Assembly (NCBI RefSeq): GCF_002954585.1
Contig: NZ_MSCI01000001.1
Span: 1,364,001-1,428,000 of the forward strand
Reading direction: 5' to 3'
Length of the DNA: 64,000 nt
From: Vibrio chagasii
GTDB taxonomy: Bacteria > Pseudomonadota > Gammaproteobacteria > Enterobacterales > Vibrionaceae
Made by a program: the position numbers and the translations under genes
Notes under the pieces: generated by a model
Seen by the model: the letters and a program-made list of their open reading frames with translations, nothing else
Database searches by the model: none
Told to the model about the DNA's origin: nothing
Part shown: positions 8,197-17,421 of the stretch, piece by piece
How positions within the stretch are numbered: position 1 is the first letter of the stretch
Layout of the letters: every line of letters begins with the position of its first letter

Positions 8197-10089
8197 TTAG
8201 TTTCCGCTAAGAATACGTAGAACATCAGCAGGGTTTGTTGTGTTCTGTAGGCATTCCACAGCGTCTTCATCATCAAGTGAATTGGTAATAGCCATCAGCA
8301 CCATGTTGTGCTCATCGCCTTGAGCGGCAATACCGATAACCATCTTCGCGATATCATCTTCATCTTCACCCCACTGAATACCTTCAGGGTACTGACAGAA
8401 TACGATGCCGGTTTTTTGTACGTATTGCTTCGCTTCGATTGTGCCGTGTGGTACTGCGATAGACTCGCCTAGGTAAGTAGATACAAGCTCTTCACGAGCA
8501 AACATGCCATCTACGTACTCTGGAGATACGTTGCCAAGTTTCACTAATTGGTCGCCAGCAAACTTGATTGCGTCTTCTTTCTGAGTCGCTTTAAGGCCAA
8601 GGAAGATGCTGTCATTAGTCAGTGCAAGCTTGTTGCCTTCTTGAGCTGGTGCTGCCGCAGGAGCCGGTGCTTCTACTTTCGCTTCACCACTTTGTGCTTC
8701 AACAAGTTCTGCTACTAGGTTGTCGTATACTGCGCCATCTAAGAAGTTGTTCAGAGACATGTGCATTGCACCAGGAATGGTTTTACGTGCACGGTCTGTT
8801 AAATCTTTATGCGTAATAACAATTTGTGAATCAGCTGGTAAGTTGTTGATTGCGTAATTAGTTACCGTGATATTTAGGTCCGCTGCATCTACTTTCTTAC
8901 GCAGTAGACCTGCACCCATTGCACTTGAACCCATACCCGCATCACACGCTACGTATACTGCTTTCACGTCAGCTAGGTTGATGTCTGCACCCGTTGCTGC
9001 ACCTTTAGAAGACGCTTTCATGTCTTTCATTTGTGCTGATGCTTTCTCTAGTGAATCTTCCTCATCATCTTGCGCTGATGTTTTAAGAAGGATTGACGCT
9101 ACAACAAACGATACTGCCGTTGCTGCGATAACCGATAGAATCACGCCGATGTAAGAGCCTTTTGGTGTCATCAACAGAATCGCGAAGATAGAACCAGGAG
9201 ATGCTGGAGAGATTAGGCCAGAGCTGAACATTACGTTAGTGAATACACCAGCCATACCACCTGCGATTACCGCAAGGATTAGACGTGGGTTCATTAGAAC
9301 GTATGGGAAGTAAATTTCGTGGATACCACCTAGGAAGTGGATGATAGATGCACCCGCAGCAGATTGCTTCGCGCTGCCTTTACCAAATACCATGTAAGCA
9401 AGTAGTAGACCTAGACCAGGACCTGGGTTCGCTTCAATTAGGAAGAAGATAGAACGGCCGATCTCTTCAGACTGCTGAATACCTAGTGGAGAGAAAATAC
9501 CATGGTTGATTGCGTTGTTTAGGAATAGGATTTTCGCCGGTTCTACAAAGATAGAAGCAAGAGGTAGTGCACCCGCTTCAACCATCACGTTAACGCCAGC
9601 CGCTAAACCAGAAGACAGAACTTTCACAGCAGGACCAATCACGATGAACGCGATGATCGCGCAGATCATGCCGATGATACCAGCAGAGAAGTTGTTCACT
9701 AGCATTTCGAAACCACTCTTCACTTTACCGTGAATAGCTTCATCGAATTTCTTGATTGCGATACCGCCTAGTGGGCCCACAATCATTGCACCCATGAACA
9801 TCGGGATGTCAGTACCAACGATAACACCCATTGTTGTGATGGCACCTACTACCGCGCCGCGGTCACCACCAACCATCTTACCACCAGTGTAACCAATCAA
9901 TAATGGCAGCAAGTAAGTGATCATAGGACCAACCATTGATGCTAACGTTTCGTTAGGCCACCAACCTGTTGGGATGAATAGTGCTGTAATGAAACCCCAC
10001 GCAATAAATGCGCCGATGTTTGGCATTACCATATTGGATAAGAAACGACCAAAGTTTTGAACCTTGATCTTCGCTTCTGGTGATAACAT
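8197..10089 (-). CDS. mtlA: PTS mannitol transporter subunit IICBA
   Basis: A 630-residue three-domain permease that imports and phosphorylates mannitol. Residues 1-340 form the membrane IIC domain with GGIHEIYFP around Glu257. Residues about 375-465 form IIB with phosphocysteine Cys382 in VACDAGMGSSAMG. A Pro/Ala-rich linker follows near 473-485, then IIA (about 488-630) with phosphohistidine His548 in ESIAVPHGTIEAK. The order and length are those of full-length MtlA. The frame is open 45 codons further upstream, but the ATG at 10089 (MLSPEAKIKVQNF) matches the family start. It is the first gene of the mtl operon, behind a CRP-site-rich region. Confidence 0.96.
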   Translation of the reverse strand: MLSPEAKIKVQNFGRFLSNMVMPNIGAFIAWGFITALFIPTGWWPNETLASMVGPMITYLLPLLIGYTGGKMVGGDRGAVVGAITTMGVIVGTDIPMFMGAMIVGPLGGIAIKKFDEAIHGKVKSGFEMLVNNFSAGIIGMICAIIAFIVIGPAVKVLSSGLAAGVNVMVEAGALPLASIFVEPAKILFLNNAINHGIFSPLGIQQSEEIGRSIFFLIEANPGPGLGLLLAYMVFGKGSAKQSAAGASIIHFLGGIHEIYFPYVLMNPRLILAVIAGGMAGVFTNVMFSSGLISPASPGSIFAILLMTPKGSYIGVILSVIAATAVSFVVASILLKTSAQDDEEDSLEKASAQMKDMKASSKGAATGADINLADVKAVYVACDAGMGSSAMGAGLLRKKVDAADLNITVTNYAINNLPADSQIVITHKDLTDRARKTIPGAMHMSLNNFLDGAVYDNLVAELVEAQSGEAKVEAPAPAAAPAQEGNKLALTNDSIFLGLKATQKEDAIKFAGDQLVKLGNVSPEYVDGMFAREELVSTYLGESIAVPHGTIEAKQYVQKTGIVFCQYPEGIQWGEDEDDIAKMVIGIAAQGDEHNMVLMAITNSLDDEDAVECLQNTTNPADVLRILSGN

Positions 10090-10651
10090 AGGTAGAACCC
10101 CGTAGTGTATTGGTTGGTCAAATGACCGAAAATGTGTGCTCAAAAGTTGATTGAAATGTATCACAACATTTCCAAAATGCACCTCAAGCCAATTTTCGTG
10201 ATAGCAATCACACACAAAAAACACTTAGGGGTTATCGGGAACGATTTAGATCACAAAAACGCCATGAATTAAAATTACAAAGCAAAATTAACGATAATAA
10301 ATCTCATTTACATGAGATCTTTATCACACTTATAAATTCAGTCATTAAAAATAATTAGCGATCCAGATCACACTTAATAAAAGATACACCTTAAAAACTA
10401 TAAAACATGTATGAAAGAACGCCATTCCAAGTGTGTTTTCTATGCACCCAGATGAATTCAGCTTGTTGTTTTGTAATTTAATTACAAAAAATCAGATTAA
10501 TGCCTATTTTTCAAAATTCTGATTTTCCCAGCCCCTAAACCTCAAAATACATGAACAATGAAGGAACGAAATTGCTTAAAATAGATGTGTTATTCTAGTA
10601 ACGCCTACCCCAACGTTATCCAGTAGCCCAATAACGAGTTAAGAGAAGACT
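10090..10651. promoter_or_regulatory. mtlA upstream regulatory region with CRP-like sites
   Basis: This 562-base AT-rich gap separates mtlA (minus) from the gene at 10652 (plus). Five sites of the form N5-N6-TCACA fit the CRP pattern to different degrees: 10150-10165, 10197-10212 (CGTGA then TCACA, 9 of 10), 10240-10255, 10313-10328 (TGAGA then TCACA, 9 of 10) and 10357-10372. A 12-bp palindrome GGTCAAATGACC sits at 10116-10127 in the likely mtlA leader. A small inverted repeat (ATCTCAT with ATGAGAT) lies at 10301-10318. The arrangement fits strong catabolite control of mannitol uptake. Which sites are used is not known. Confidence 0.6.
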
Positions 10652-11518
10652 ATGTCAGACAAGATCTCCACATCAGCTCTCGCTAAGCAGAGAGATATAG
10701 AAGCTAAAACTCTATTCAGTGACCTAAAAACGGCCGGATATATCGTACGTTCACAGGATCGATGGGTGCTGACCGAACGAGGGGAAAGCTTTGGTGGGGA
10801 GTATGTAGAACACAAAAAGTTTGGTGTCTTCATTGTCTGGCCAGAGAAGCTACTTATCGATTTGGACACCTTCTCAGGGCAAACACTAACCGCAACTCAA
10901 CTTGGGAGTGCTTTCAAGCTCAGCGCAAAGAAAATTAACCTCTTGCTCAATGAACTTGGTTGGATAACAAGAGAAGAAAACGGTTGGCACGTCACCTCGA
11001 CAGGTTTAAGGGCCGGTGGTGAACAGAGAGAAGATAAAGGCACACAAAACCTATTCGTGGTATGGCACGATTCATTAGTCCGCAATAAACGTTTGAAGCA
11101 ATCAGTTGTTGAATTCCTAGGGCACGATGCAGAAAGCCACTCAACGGATGTGTCATTCTCTAGCTTCCGCCAAAAGTTCGAGGCCAAGCATAGAACCTTG
11201 GATGGGCACTATGTGCGTTCAAAGGGAGAGCTAATCATCGACAACTGGCTATATATGGCGGGTGTGGTACATGCGTACGAGCGTCCACTGCCAATAGCAA
11301 AAGAAGTGATCAGTGACTTTTATCTTCCAAGTGGCAAAGTCTACATCCAATTTTGGGGAACCGACTCTGCGCCAATCGCCGAGGAAAAACGTGAAGCGAC
11401 GAGAAAAATCTATGATGAGCATGGTTTTGGCTTAATCGAAATTACACCGGAAGATATCCCAAACCTAGACAGCGTCCTTCCACCATTATTGCGCCAGTAT
11501 GGCATCAAGGCGTACTAA
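10652..11518 (+). CDS. uncharacterised protein with winged-helix-like repeats and nuclease-fold-like C-terminus
   Basis: A 288-residue soluble protein. Two similar N-terminal modules (residues about 6-60 and 85-135) each look like a helix-turn-helix or small winged helix, ending GYIVRSQDRWVLTERG and GWITREENGWHVTSTG. The C-terminal part (about 175-288) has the order SKGELIIDNWLY, YERPLP, SDFYLPSGKVYIQFWG, which recalls PD-(D/E)XK nuclease-fold proteins: Glu, then Asp before a strand. Where an active enzyme would normally have Glu in the last strand, Gln stands here. It is divergent from mtlA. I infer a DNA-binding or processing role; substrate and activity are unknown. Confidence 0.75.
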   Translation: MSDKISTSALAKQRDIEAKTLFSDLKTAGYIVRSQDRWVLTERGESFGGEYVEHKKFGVFIVWPEKLLIDLDTFSGQTLTATQLGSAFKLSAKKINLLLNELGWITREENGWHVTSTGLRAGGEQREDKGTQNLFVVWHDSLVRNKRLKQSVVEFLGHDAESHSTDVSFSSFRQKFEAKHRTLDGHYVRSKGELIIDNWLYMAGVVHAYERPLPIAKEVISDFYLPSGKVYIQFWGTDSAPIAEEKREATRKIYDEHGFGLIEITPEDIPNLDSVLPPLLRQYGIKAY

Positions 11519-11842
11519 ACTACTGAATCTAGACAATTCAAACCTATTAAGATCACACTTATCGAATCATTATGGACATTATTTACCATAGTGATTTGAT
11601 ATGTTCGCTATTTTTCCCAAGCTAATCTTCTATTATCTTACCTCCATCGACTTGAGCTACCGCAGATACTCGATTTATCGGGGCATGTTCGATGACCATT
11701 TCAGCGCTTGTTTCTTAGAAACCCGTTCTATTAAAGATCGATGATATTAGAGACAAAGCCCAAATGCGTTATCCGTTTATTGTTGACGTTACCGAACATA
11801 ACACCCTACAACATTTATTATTGATAGATATTAGGATTCAAC
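11519..11842. promoter_or_regulatory. intergenic region with candidate nfsB promoter
   Basis: 324 bases with no gene. TTGACG at 11783-11788 and TACAAC at 11807-11812, spaced 18 bp apart, form a plausible sigma-70 promoter about 30 bases before the nfsB start. AGGA six bases before the ATG is the ribosome-binding site. No terminator is obvious after the upstream gene. Confidence 0.4.
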
Positions 11843-12499
11843 ATGACTCATCCAATCATTACTGATCTAAACACTCGTTACACAACTAAAAAATACGATG
11901 CAGAAAAACGCATCTCTGCGGAAGACATGGAAGTAATCAAAGAAGCACTTCGTCTGTCAGCTTCTTCTATCAACTCTCAGCCTTGGAAATTCATCATCAT
12001 TGAGAGCGACGAGGCAAAACAACGTTTCCACAACACTTTCGAGAACATGTTCCAGTTTAACCAACCACATGCGAAAGAAGCGTCACACACAATCCTGTTC
12101 GCTCACGATCCTAAGTACACTAAAGAGAAATTCGCGAAACGCGCAGATACGGAAGTAAGCTCTGGTCACCTACCTGCTGAAATGTATGAACAGTTCTTAG
12201 GTGCTTACGCATTCGCAGAAATGAACACCGACGAAACAGGTTTCAACGGTAACTGGACTAAGTCTCAAGTGTACATTGCACTGGGTAACACACTGCACAC
12301 ACTTGCGCGCCTTGGTATCGCTTCAACTCCAATGGAAGGTGTAGACGCGGCTATGATCAGCGAAGAGTTTGCTGACGAGCTAGAAGGTCACGTTGTTGAT
12401 GTAGCACTGGCTATCGGTTACCACAAAGACGGCGAAGACTACAACCACGGTAAACCAAAAGCGCGTTTAGCTCTTGATGAAGTCGTGACTACGCTTTAA
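11843..12499 (+). CDS. nfsB: oxygen-insensitive NAD(P)H nitroreductase / FMN reductase
   Basis: A 218-residue nitroreductase-family flavoprotein, the same length as the Vibrio fischeri flavin reductase FRase I and clearly similar to it (MTHPII.DL..RYT.KKYD at the start, LRLSASSINSQPWKF at 37-51, LGNTLHTLARL near 150). Such enzymes use NAD(P)H and FMN to reduce nitroaromatics, quinones and free flavin in the cytoplasm. It is a single gene with its own promoter. The start is supported by AGGA six bases upstream. A long perfect hairpin follows. Confidence 0.93.
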   Translation: MTHPIITDLNTRYTTKKYDAEKRISAEDMEVIKEALRLSASSINSQPWKFIIIESDEAKQRFHNTFENMFQFNQPHAKEASHTILFAHDPKYTKEKFAKRADTEVSSGHLPAEMYEQFLGAYAFAEMNTDETGFNGNWTKSQVYIALGNTLHTLARLGIASTPMEGVDAAMISEEFADELEGHVVDVALAIGYHKDGEDYNHGKPKARLALDEVVTTL

Positions 12500-12523
12500 A
12501 AACTAACAAATAAATTGCACAGC

Positions 12524-12555
12524 TTATTTGGCCAGACTTTCGTCTGGCCAAATAA
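12524..12555 (+). terminator. perfect 14-bp hairpin after nfsB
   Basis: TTATTTGGCCAGAC pairs exactly with GTCTGGCCAAATAA across the loop TTTC. No real T run follows, so it is either a terminator that relies on its AU-rich stem base or an mRNA-end stabiliser. Confidence 0.6.
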
Positions 12556-12923
12556 CATTACTAAAAATTTTGCTCTATTCATGTGAGCAAGAAGACCGAA
12601 CCTGAAATCATAGCCTCTGTTCACTACTCCATAACAAAATTATCCCTCCATCAGCATTACTTAGAAACTTTAAATAATCACCCTAGCCAACTTGCGCATT
12701 TGAAACTATCAATGACCTCAATGTAGCAGATCAGAGAGTATACTTTGGATTTGGTGCCATCAATTTAGTATCAAAGCCACATAATATAAGGAGAAAAAAT
12801 CATGCAAACCATTATCTTGTCGTAATAATGACTTTAATTGTCCCTATATTGATATTAGTTAGAAATATAAATAATTTAATATTTAATCTAACAAATAACT
12901 ATCCTTATCAATAAAGGTCTAAT
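12556..12923 (+). other. AT-rich leader with possible tiny or broken reading frames
   Basis: This gap precedes the AT-rich lipid-gene island. AAGGAGAAAAAATC stands before an ATG at 12802 that opens only seven codons (MQTIILS, stop at 12825). In another frame an ATG at 12828 opens 28 codons with a hydrophobic start (MTLIVPILILV) ending at 12914. Either these are leader peptides or a small membrane-protein gene has been broken by a frameshift just after its start. Nothing else is seen. Confidence 0.3.
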
Positions 12924-14057
12924 ATGTCAAGCAAAGAAATAATAAATAAAATTCTTAAAGATGCTGGAATCGAAATCAATGGAAGCAATGAATGGGATAT
13001 AAAAATAAATAATGATAAGATATATGAAGACCTTTTAAAAAAAGGGAAGATTGCTTTTGGCGAAGGTTATATGAATAATCTTTGGGATTGCAATAGAATT
13101 GATATACTAGTTAGTAAATTATTGAAATATGATATTGAACGCCATCTATCAAAAAAAGACATACTAAAAATATCAGCAAATATCGGCATGAAAAATATAC
13201 TTAACATGCAATCTATAAATCGTGTTAAAAAAGATGTCCCTTTTCATTATGATATTGGTAATGATCTTTATGAAAATATGCTAGACAAGCGTTTAACTTA
13301 CACTTGTGCATACTGGGATGGAGCTGAAAACCTAGACCAAGCTCAAGAAAAAAAAATGGATCTAATATGTCGGAAATTAGACTTAAAGCCAGGTCAAAGA
13401 TTACTTGATATTGGCTGTGGATGGGCAAGTTTTATAAACTATGCTGCAGAAAATTATGGTGTAATCTGCGATGGCTTAACATTATCTCAAGAGCAAATGA
13501 AATTAGGGAAAAAAATTGCTAATGAAAAAGGATTAGACGTAAATATAATTTTGCAAGATTATCGTGAATATGAAGTGGATGATAAATACGACAAAGTTGT
13601 TTCAATTGGTATGATAGAGCACGTCGGGCCTGAAAACTATGATGAGTTTTTTAAATGTGTATGTGAACTGATGAAAGATGATGGTTTATTTTTATTACAT
13701 ACCATAAGTAGTCCAATATCAGTAAATAAAACAGACCCATGGATTAATAAATATATATTCCCAAATGGAGTTATCCCATCCATATCTCAATTAAGCCTTG
13801 CTTTAGAAGGAAAGATGAACATTGAAGATATCCATAATTTTGGTCCGGATTATGATAAAACACTATTATCTTGGTGTGAAAACTTTGAGAAAAATTGGCA
13901 TAGAATATCAGATAAATATAGCGATATGTTTTATAGGATGTGGCGATATTATTTACTTAGCTGCGCTGGTGCATTTAGGAATCGTGATTTGAATTTGATA
14001 CAAATATCTCTAACTAAGAATGGCAGAGCATTACCTACAACAGCTCGTTCTAGTTGA
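12924..14057 (+). CDS. cfa: cyclopropane-fatty-acyl-phospholipid synthase (classical type)
   Basis: A 377-residue enzyme that adds a methylene group from S-adenosylmethionine to unsaturated fatty-acid chains of membrane phospholipids. The residues expected from E. coli Cfa are present: Cys128 in YTCAYW, the SAM motif LDIGCGW at 161-167, Glu231 in MIEHVGP and His258 in LLHTIS, with MWRYYLLSCAGAFRNRD near the C-terminus. Codon use is very AT-rich compared with the flanking genes, which suggests horizontal transfer. It is followed by a similarly AT-rich patatin gene on the same strand. A second, divergent CFA-like gene lies at 27467-28747. Confidence 0.92.
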   Translation: MSSKEIINKILKDAGIEINGSNEWDIKINNDKIYEDLLKKGKIAFGEGYMNNLWDCNRIDILVSKLLKYDIERHLSKKDILKISANIGMKNILNMQSINRVKKDVPFHYDIGNDLYENMLDKRLTYTCAYWDGAENLDQAQEKKMDLICRKLDLKPGQRLLDIGCGWASFINYAAENYGVICDGLTLSQEQMKLGKKIANEKGLDVNIILQDYREYEVDDKYDKVVSIGMIEHVGPENYDEFFKCVCELMKDDGLFLLHTISSPISVNKTDPWINKYIFPNGVIPSISQLSLALEGKMNIEDIHNFGPDYDKTLLSWCENFEKNWHRISDKYSDMFYRMWRYYLLSCAGAFRNRDLNLIQISLTKNGRALPTTARSS

Positions 14058-14396
14058 TAAAATATACCTTACTTATATCTAATATTTTATATTAATAAAA
14101 ATTCCCTTATTCAGATTCGGTGAATTTTTTTCATACCACGTTGAATGTCTCTTTGCATTTTAAATCTAAAGAGAAAATAAATGAACAGGTAAAATTTAAA
14201 GGTTATTTTAGGATTCTAGATTAAAAATTAAAAATAATTAATAAAATCTCCGGGTTACAATATGGAAATACTTATAAGTAATCCGGCAGGTGCATTATAA
14301 AAATTTAACTAATAAATTTTTATATATGGTTATCATGCCTAGTTATCACCTATAGAAGTTGAAAAATTAATCTTTATTTAAGATAAATGGTGAAAT
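14058..14396. other. AT-rich spacer between cfa and the patatin gene
   Basis: 339 bases of very AT-rich sequence with stop codons in all frames. No terminator with a GC stem, gene or repeat is seen. The patatin gene could have its own promoter here, since AT-rich -10-like words are frequent, but none stands out. Confidence 0.3.
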
Positions 14397-15311
14397 ATGT
14401 CAGGAGTTAACGTTTCCATCTGCAGAAGCAGTATTGAGCCTTTTCATAAAGTGAATGATTTATCAAGCTTAGCACTTATTACTGAAGGGGGAGGTCAAAG
14501 AGGGGTTTTTACAGCAGGAGTACTAGACGTTTTTATGGAGAATAATTTTAATCCATTTTCTCTTTTAATTGGAGCATCTGCAGGATCTTTAAATTTAGCG
14601 TCTTATATTTGCAACCAACGACAACACGCATATCGTGTAATTACTGAAGTTACCACAAAAAAACATTTTTTTAACTATTACAACCTATTTTCAAATAAAG
14701 GAGCAATGAATCTAGATTGGTTGATCGAGGAGACAAAAAGCAATTTGAAACTTGATTGGGATACAGGTAAAAAGAATATGAAATACAAGAAAGTTCTTGC
14801 CTGCGCTTCTTGCCTTTACGAGGATAAGGCTGAATTCTTCGATCTAAATCTAGGCTCCTGGGAGGATAGTCTAAAAGCTTCTTGCTCAATACCACTACTA
14901 AATCGTCACCCAGTTTATTTTAATCAAAAGTATTGGGTCGATGGTGGTTTAAGCGCACCGATCCCGGTTGAAGAAGCTTATAATCGAGGTTTTAAGAATC
15001 TTGTTGTGATTCGCACTAACCCCAAGGGGACTTACTCATCTCACCAATGGCTTAAAGTTGCTAAAAAGTGTCTTTCAAAAACAAAAGTAGCTGCATTAAT
15101 CGACATGTTACTAATTCATGAAAGAAACTATGAAAGAAATGAAAAATTTATTAATGATCCACCAGATGATGCTGTTATATATGAAATTCACCCAAGTAAG
15201 AAATTAAATGCTAATTTAGTAGGCAGTGATTTATTATCTTTACATTCTGACTATGAACATGGACGAAAACTAGGGAAGTACTTTTTAAAGTATTATAACC
15301 ACTTAAAATAA
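14397..15311 (+). CDS. patatin-like phospholipase
   Basis: A 304-residue patatin-domain protein related to the YjjU-type bacterial family. The oxyanion loop GGGQRG is at 31-36, the nucleophile Ser61 lies in GASAG, and the catalytic Asp182 lies in VDGG, so the Ser-Asp dyad is complete. It probably hydrolyses acyl chains from membrane phospholipids. There is no signal peptide or clear membrane helix. Base composition is as AT-rich as the neighbouring cfa gene, which suggests that both arrived together. No cyclase or other defence gene flanks it, so a defence effector role is not supported. Confidence 0.88.
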   Translation: MSGVNVSICRSSIEPFHKVNDLSSLALITEGGGQRGVFTAGVLDVFMENNFNPFSLLIGASAGSLNLASYICNQRQHAYRVITEVTTKKHFFNYYNLFSNKGAMNLDWLIEETKSNLKLDWDTGKKNMKYKKVLACASCLYEDKAEFFDLNLGSWEDSLKASCSIPLLNRHPVYFNQKYWVDGGLSAPIPVEEAYNRGFKNLVVIRTNPKGTYSSHQWLKVAKKCLSKTKVAALIDMLLIHERNYERNEKFINDPPDDAVIYEIHPSKKLNANLVGSDLLSLHSDYEHGRKLGKYFLKYYNHLK

Positions 15312-15878
15312 TCAAGTTTTCCATTTCGTTCCTGATAACCTTCTGATTTTGTTAGAGTGTTAAAGCATACATAAATTACAGATGCTTATAGATTACCAGA
15401 TATCAGCTTATTCGCTACGAGATTTAATCTAAAATTGAGAGCCTGCTACGACCTAGATACGATGCATTTTATGAGAGACTTTAGTGCCTTATTTTTAAAA
15501 ATCATTTACCTTCTACCTTCAGATCTTAAATAATAACCACGAGTTCTGTTGATTCGGAAAATGATGTTTTTATTAACAAGATTTTCGATCGTGTGAAAAT
15601 TATATGGACAGTTACATAGATTTTTCAAAGTATTAGATAATTTTAATTCTACCAGACTCCATGTTGTCCTAGCGGATTTTCATGAAAAGATACTTTCTTG
15701 TTTGCCGGCTATTTAGAGAATATTTCTCTGATTTTTATTTCAAATGCTGATTGGCCAATATTGCTACGCAGCTTCTAGACTAAGCTTGGGAAGTTAAAAA
15801 ATAAGAGAACATGCCTTACAAGACAAAAAAAGCCAGTCAATAGACTGGCTTTTTTATGCGTTAAGCGAAGTGTTTACA
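15312..15878. other. AT-rich intergenic region at the right edge of the lipid island
   Basis: 567 bases with no credible gene in any frame. The first 500 bases share the low GC of the island and may contain decayed sequence, but no recognisable remnant is seen. The only clear element is the terminator at its right end. Confidence 0.35.
15825..15855. terminator. bidirectional terminator between patatin island and gltS
   Basis: AGCCAGTC, loop AATA, GACTGGCT, flanked by six A residues on the left and T5 on the right. It ends gltS on the minus strand and can block transcription from the island. Confidence 0.9.
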
Positions 15879-17105
15879 TTAACCGATAAACGAGATGTAA
15901 CCTTGCAGGATAATCAGGTTAACGATATCAATGAAGAATGCGCCTACGATTGGCACCACCATGAACGCCTGTGGTGATGGACCATAACGGTTTACCAAGG
16001 AGCCCATGTTCATTACCGCTGTAGGTGTTGCGCCTAGGCCGAAACCACAGTGACCACCCGACATAACCGCTGCGTCGTAGTTTGAACCCATCACTTTAAA
16101 TGTCACAAAGTAAGAGAACAGACCAAGTACCACCGATTGAACACTTAAGATCACCAAGAATGGGATCGCAAGGTCGAAAATATTCCACAGCTTGAGGCTC
16201 ATTAACGCCATCGCCAAGAATAGAGACAATGACACAGTACCCAGAATATCAACAGTTTCGCTGTCAGTTTTATGCAGCTTCGTCACTTCAAACACATTAG
16301 TGATGAATACACCGATAAACAAAGCGTAAACAAAGTCAGGAATCATCAACCAAGAAATTTCGAAAGTCGCTACCCACTGCTCTAGGTATTTCGCAGCTGT
16401 GATACAGACAAGGAGAATGAACAATACTTCAATCACCTTCTTGGCTGTCACTTTGTCTTCTTCATACTCGTTATATGTCACCAGCTCAGGGAAACGCTCG
16501 TGCGTTTGTGTACCCGTGCCGTACTCTGATTCAAGATTGTTTTTATCGATCAGCTTTTGTGCCACCGGGCTACCAATGATACCGCCAATGATCAAACCAA
16601 AGGTGGCCGAAGCCATCGCGATTTCTAGCGTATTGGCAATGCCATAAGTATCAGAAAAGGTTTGCGACCAAGCTGCACCCGTACCGTGACCACCAGATAG
16701 CGTAATAGAACCTGCAATCAAGCCCATTAACGGTTCAAGACCAAGCGCGGTAGCTAACGTCACACCCACACCATTTTGGATGATGATGTACACCGAAGCG
16801 ACGCCCAAGAACAAGAATACCTTCGCACCGCCTTTCATTAACTGTGTGTAGTTAGCAGCAAGACCTACCGTCGCAAAGAACATCAGCATGAATGTGTTCT
16901 GTAAAGGTAGGGAGAACTCTAGATCAACGCCGTTAAAATGCAGACCTGTAATCGCAAAAGCAACAATTAAGCCGCCCACAATGGGCTCTGGGATATTGTA
17001 CTTTTTAAGAATCGGTAGCTTTGCGTTTACAAAATGACCTAGAAACAAAACGCTGATCGCGATTAAGAAAGATTCTAGTGGCCCTATTGAAATTAATTGA
17101 TTCAT
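15879..17105 (-). CDS. gltS: sodium/glutamate symporter
   Basis: A 408-residue inner-membrane protein that imports glutamate with Na+. It shows the two inverted halves of the ESS family: the pore loops contain SGGHGTGAAW (about 138-147) and SGGHCGFGLGATPTA (about 350-364). At least ten hydrophobic segments are visible. It is monocistronic, with its own terminator. E. coli GltS is 401 residues, so the gene is complete. Confidence 0.95.
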   Translation of the reverse strand: MNQLISIGPLESFLIAISVLFLGHFVNAKLPILKKYNIPEPIVGGLIVAFAITGLHFNGVDLEFSLPLQNTFMLMFFATVGLAANYTQLMKGGAKVFLFLGVASVYIIIQNGVGVTLATALGLEPLMGLIAGSITLSGGHGTGAAWSQTFSDTYGIANTLEIAMASATFGLIIGGIIGSPVAQKLIDKNNLESEYGTGTQTHERFPELVTYNEYEEDKVTAKKVIEVLFILLVCITAAKYLEQWVATFEISWLMIPDFVYALFIGVFITNVFEVTKLHKTDSETVDILGTVSLSLFLAMALMSLKLWNIFDLAIPFLVILSVQSVVLGLFSYFVTFKVMGSNYDAAVMSGGHCGFGLGATPTAVMNMGSLVNRYGPSPQAFMVVPIVGAFFIDIVNLIILQGYISFIG

Positions 17106-17421
17106 ATAACCTCTATTGTTTTACGTTCTCATCTTCCCTAATGAGTCTAGTTTTATCTGTAAGTATTTGTCTTGCTCAGCCTATATTTATGCAAATTGAT
17201 GAGAAATTGTTGGATTAGAAAACCGAACACACTAACGTGTCAGCTAAGTGTCATGTTAGTAACACGTTAACTTTAGTAGGCGATGAGAGATTCTATGACC
17301 CAAATCAACACCTATCTGTTTATCTTATCGCCGATGCTATCGTCGATTTAACCCTTTCTGAATACCTAAAAAAGCAAAAAGGAGCTATCGCTAGCTCCTC
17401 TTTTATTACCATCGCTGGTAA
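17106..17421. other. gltS promoter region and yibL terminator
   Basis: 316 bases between yibL and gltS, both on the minus strand. The right part holds the yibL terminator. A 62-codon plus-strand frame at 17237-17425 runs through that terminator and looks spurious. No clear operator is seen near gltS; the inverted half-sites CACACTAACGTGTCAGC and GTTAGTAACACGTTAAC (around 17226-17270) repeat TAACGTGT/ACACGTTA and may bind a regulator. Confidence 0.35.
17375..17406 (-). terminator. rho-independent terminator after yibL
   Basis: GGAGCTA, loop TCGC, TAGCTCC flanked by A5 and T4 runs; on the minus strand it follows the yibL stop directly with five T residues. Confidence 0.9.

Noticed and set aside
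14397..15311. Patatin gene as an antiviral effector (CBASS-like)
   Set aside because: No nucleotide cyclase, sensor or other defence gene is adjacent; the neighbour is a lipid-modifying cfa gene.
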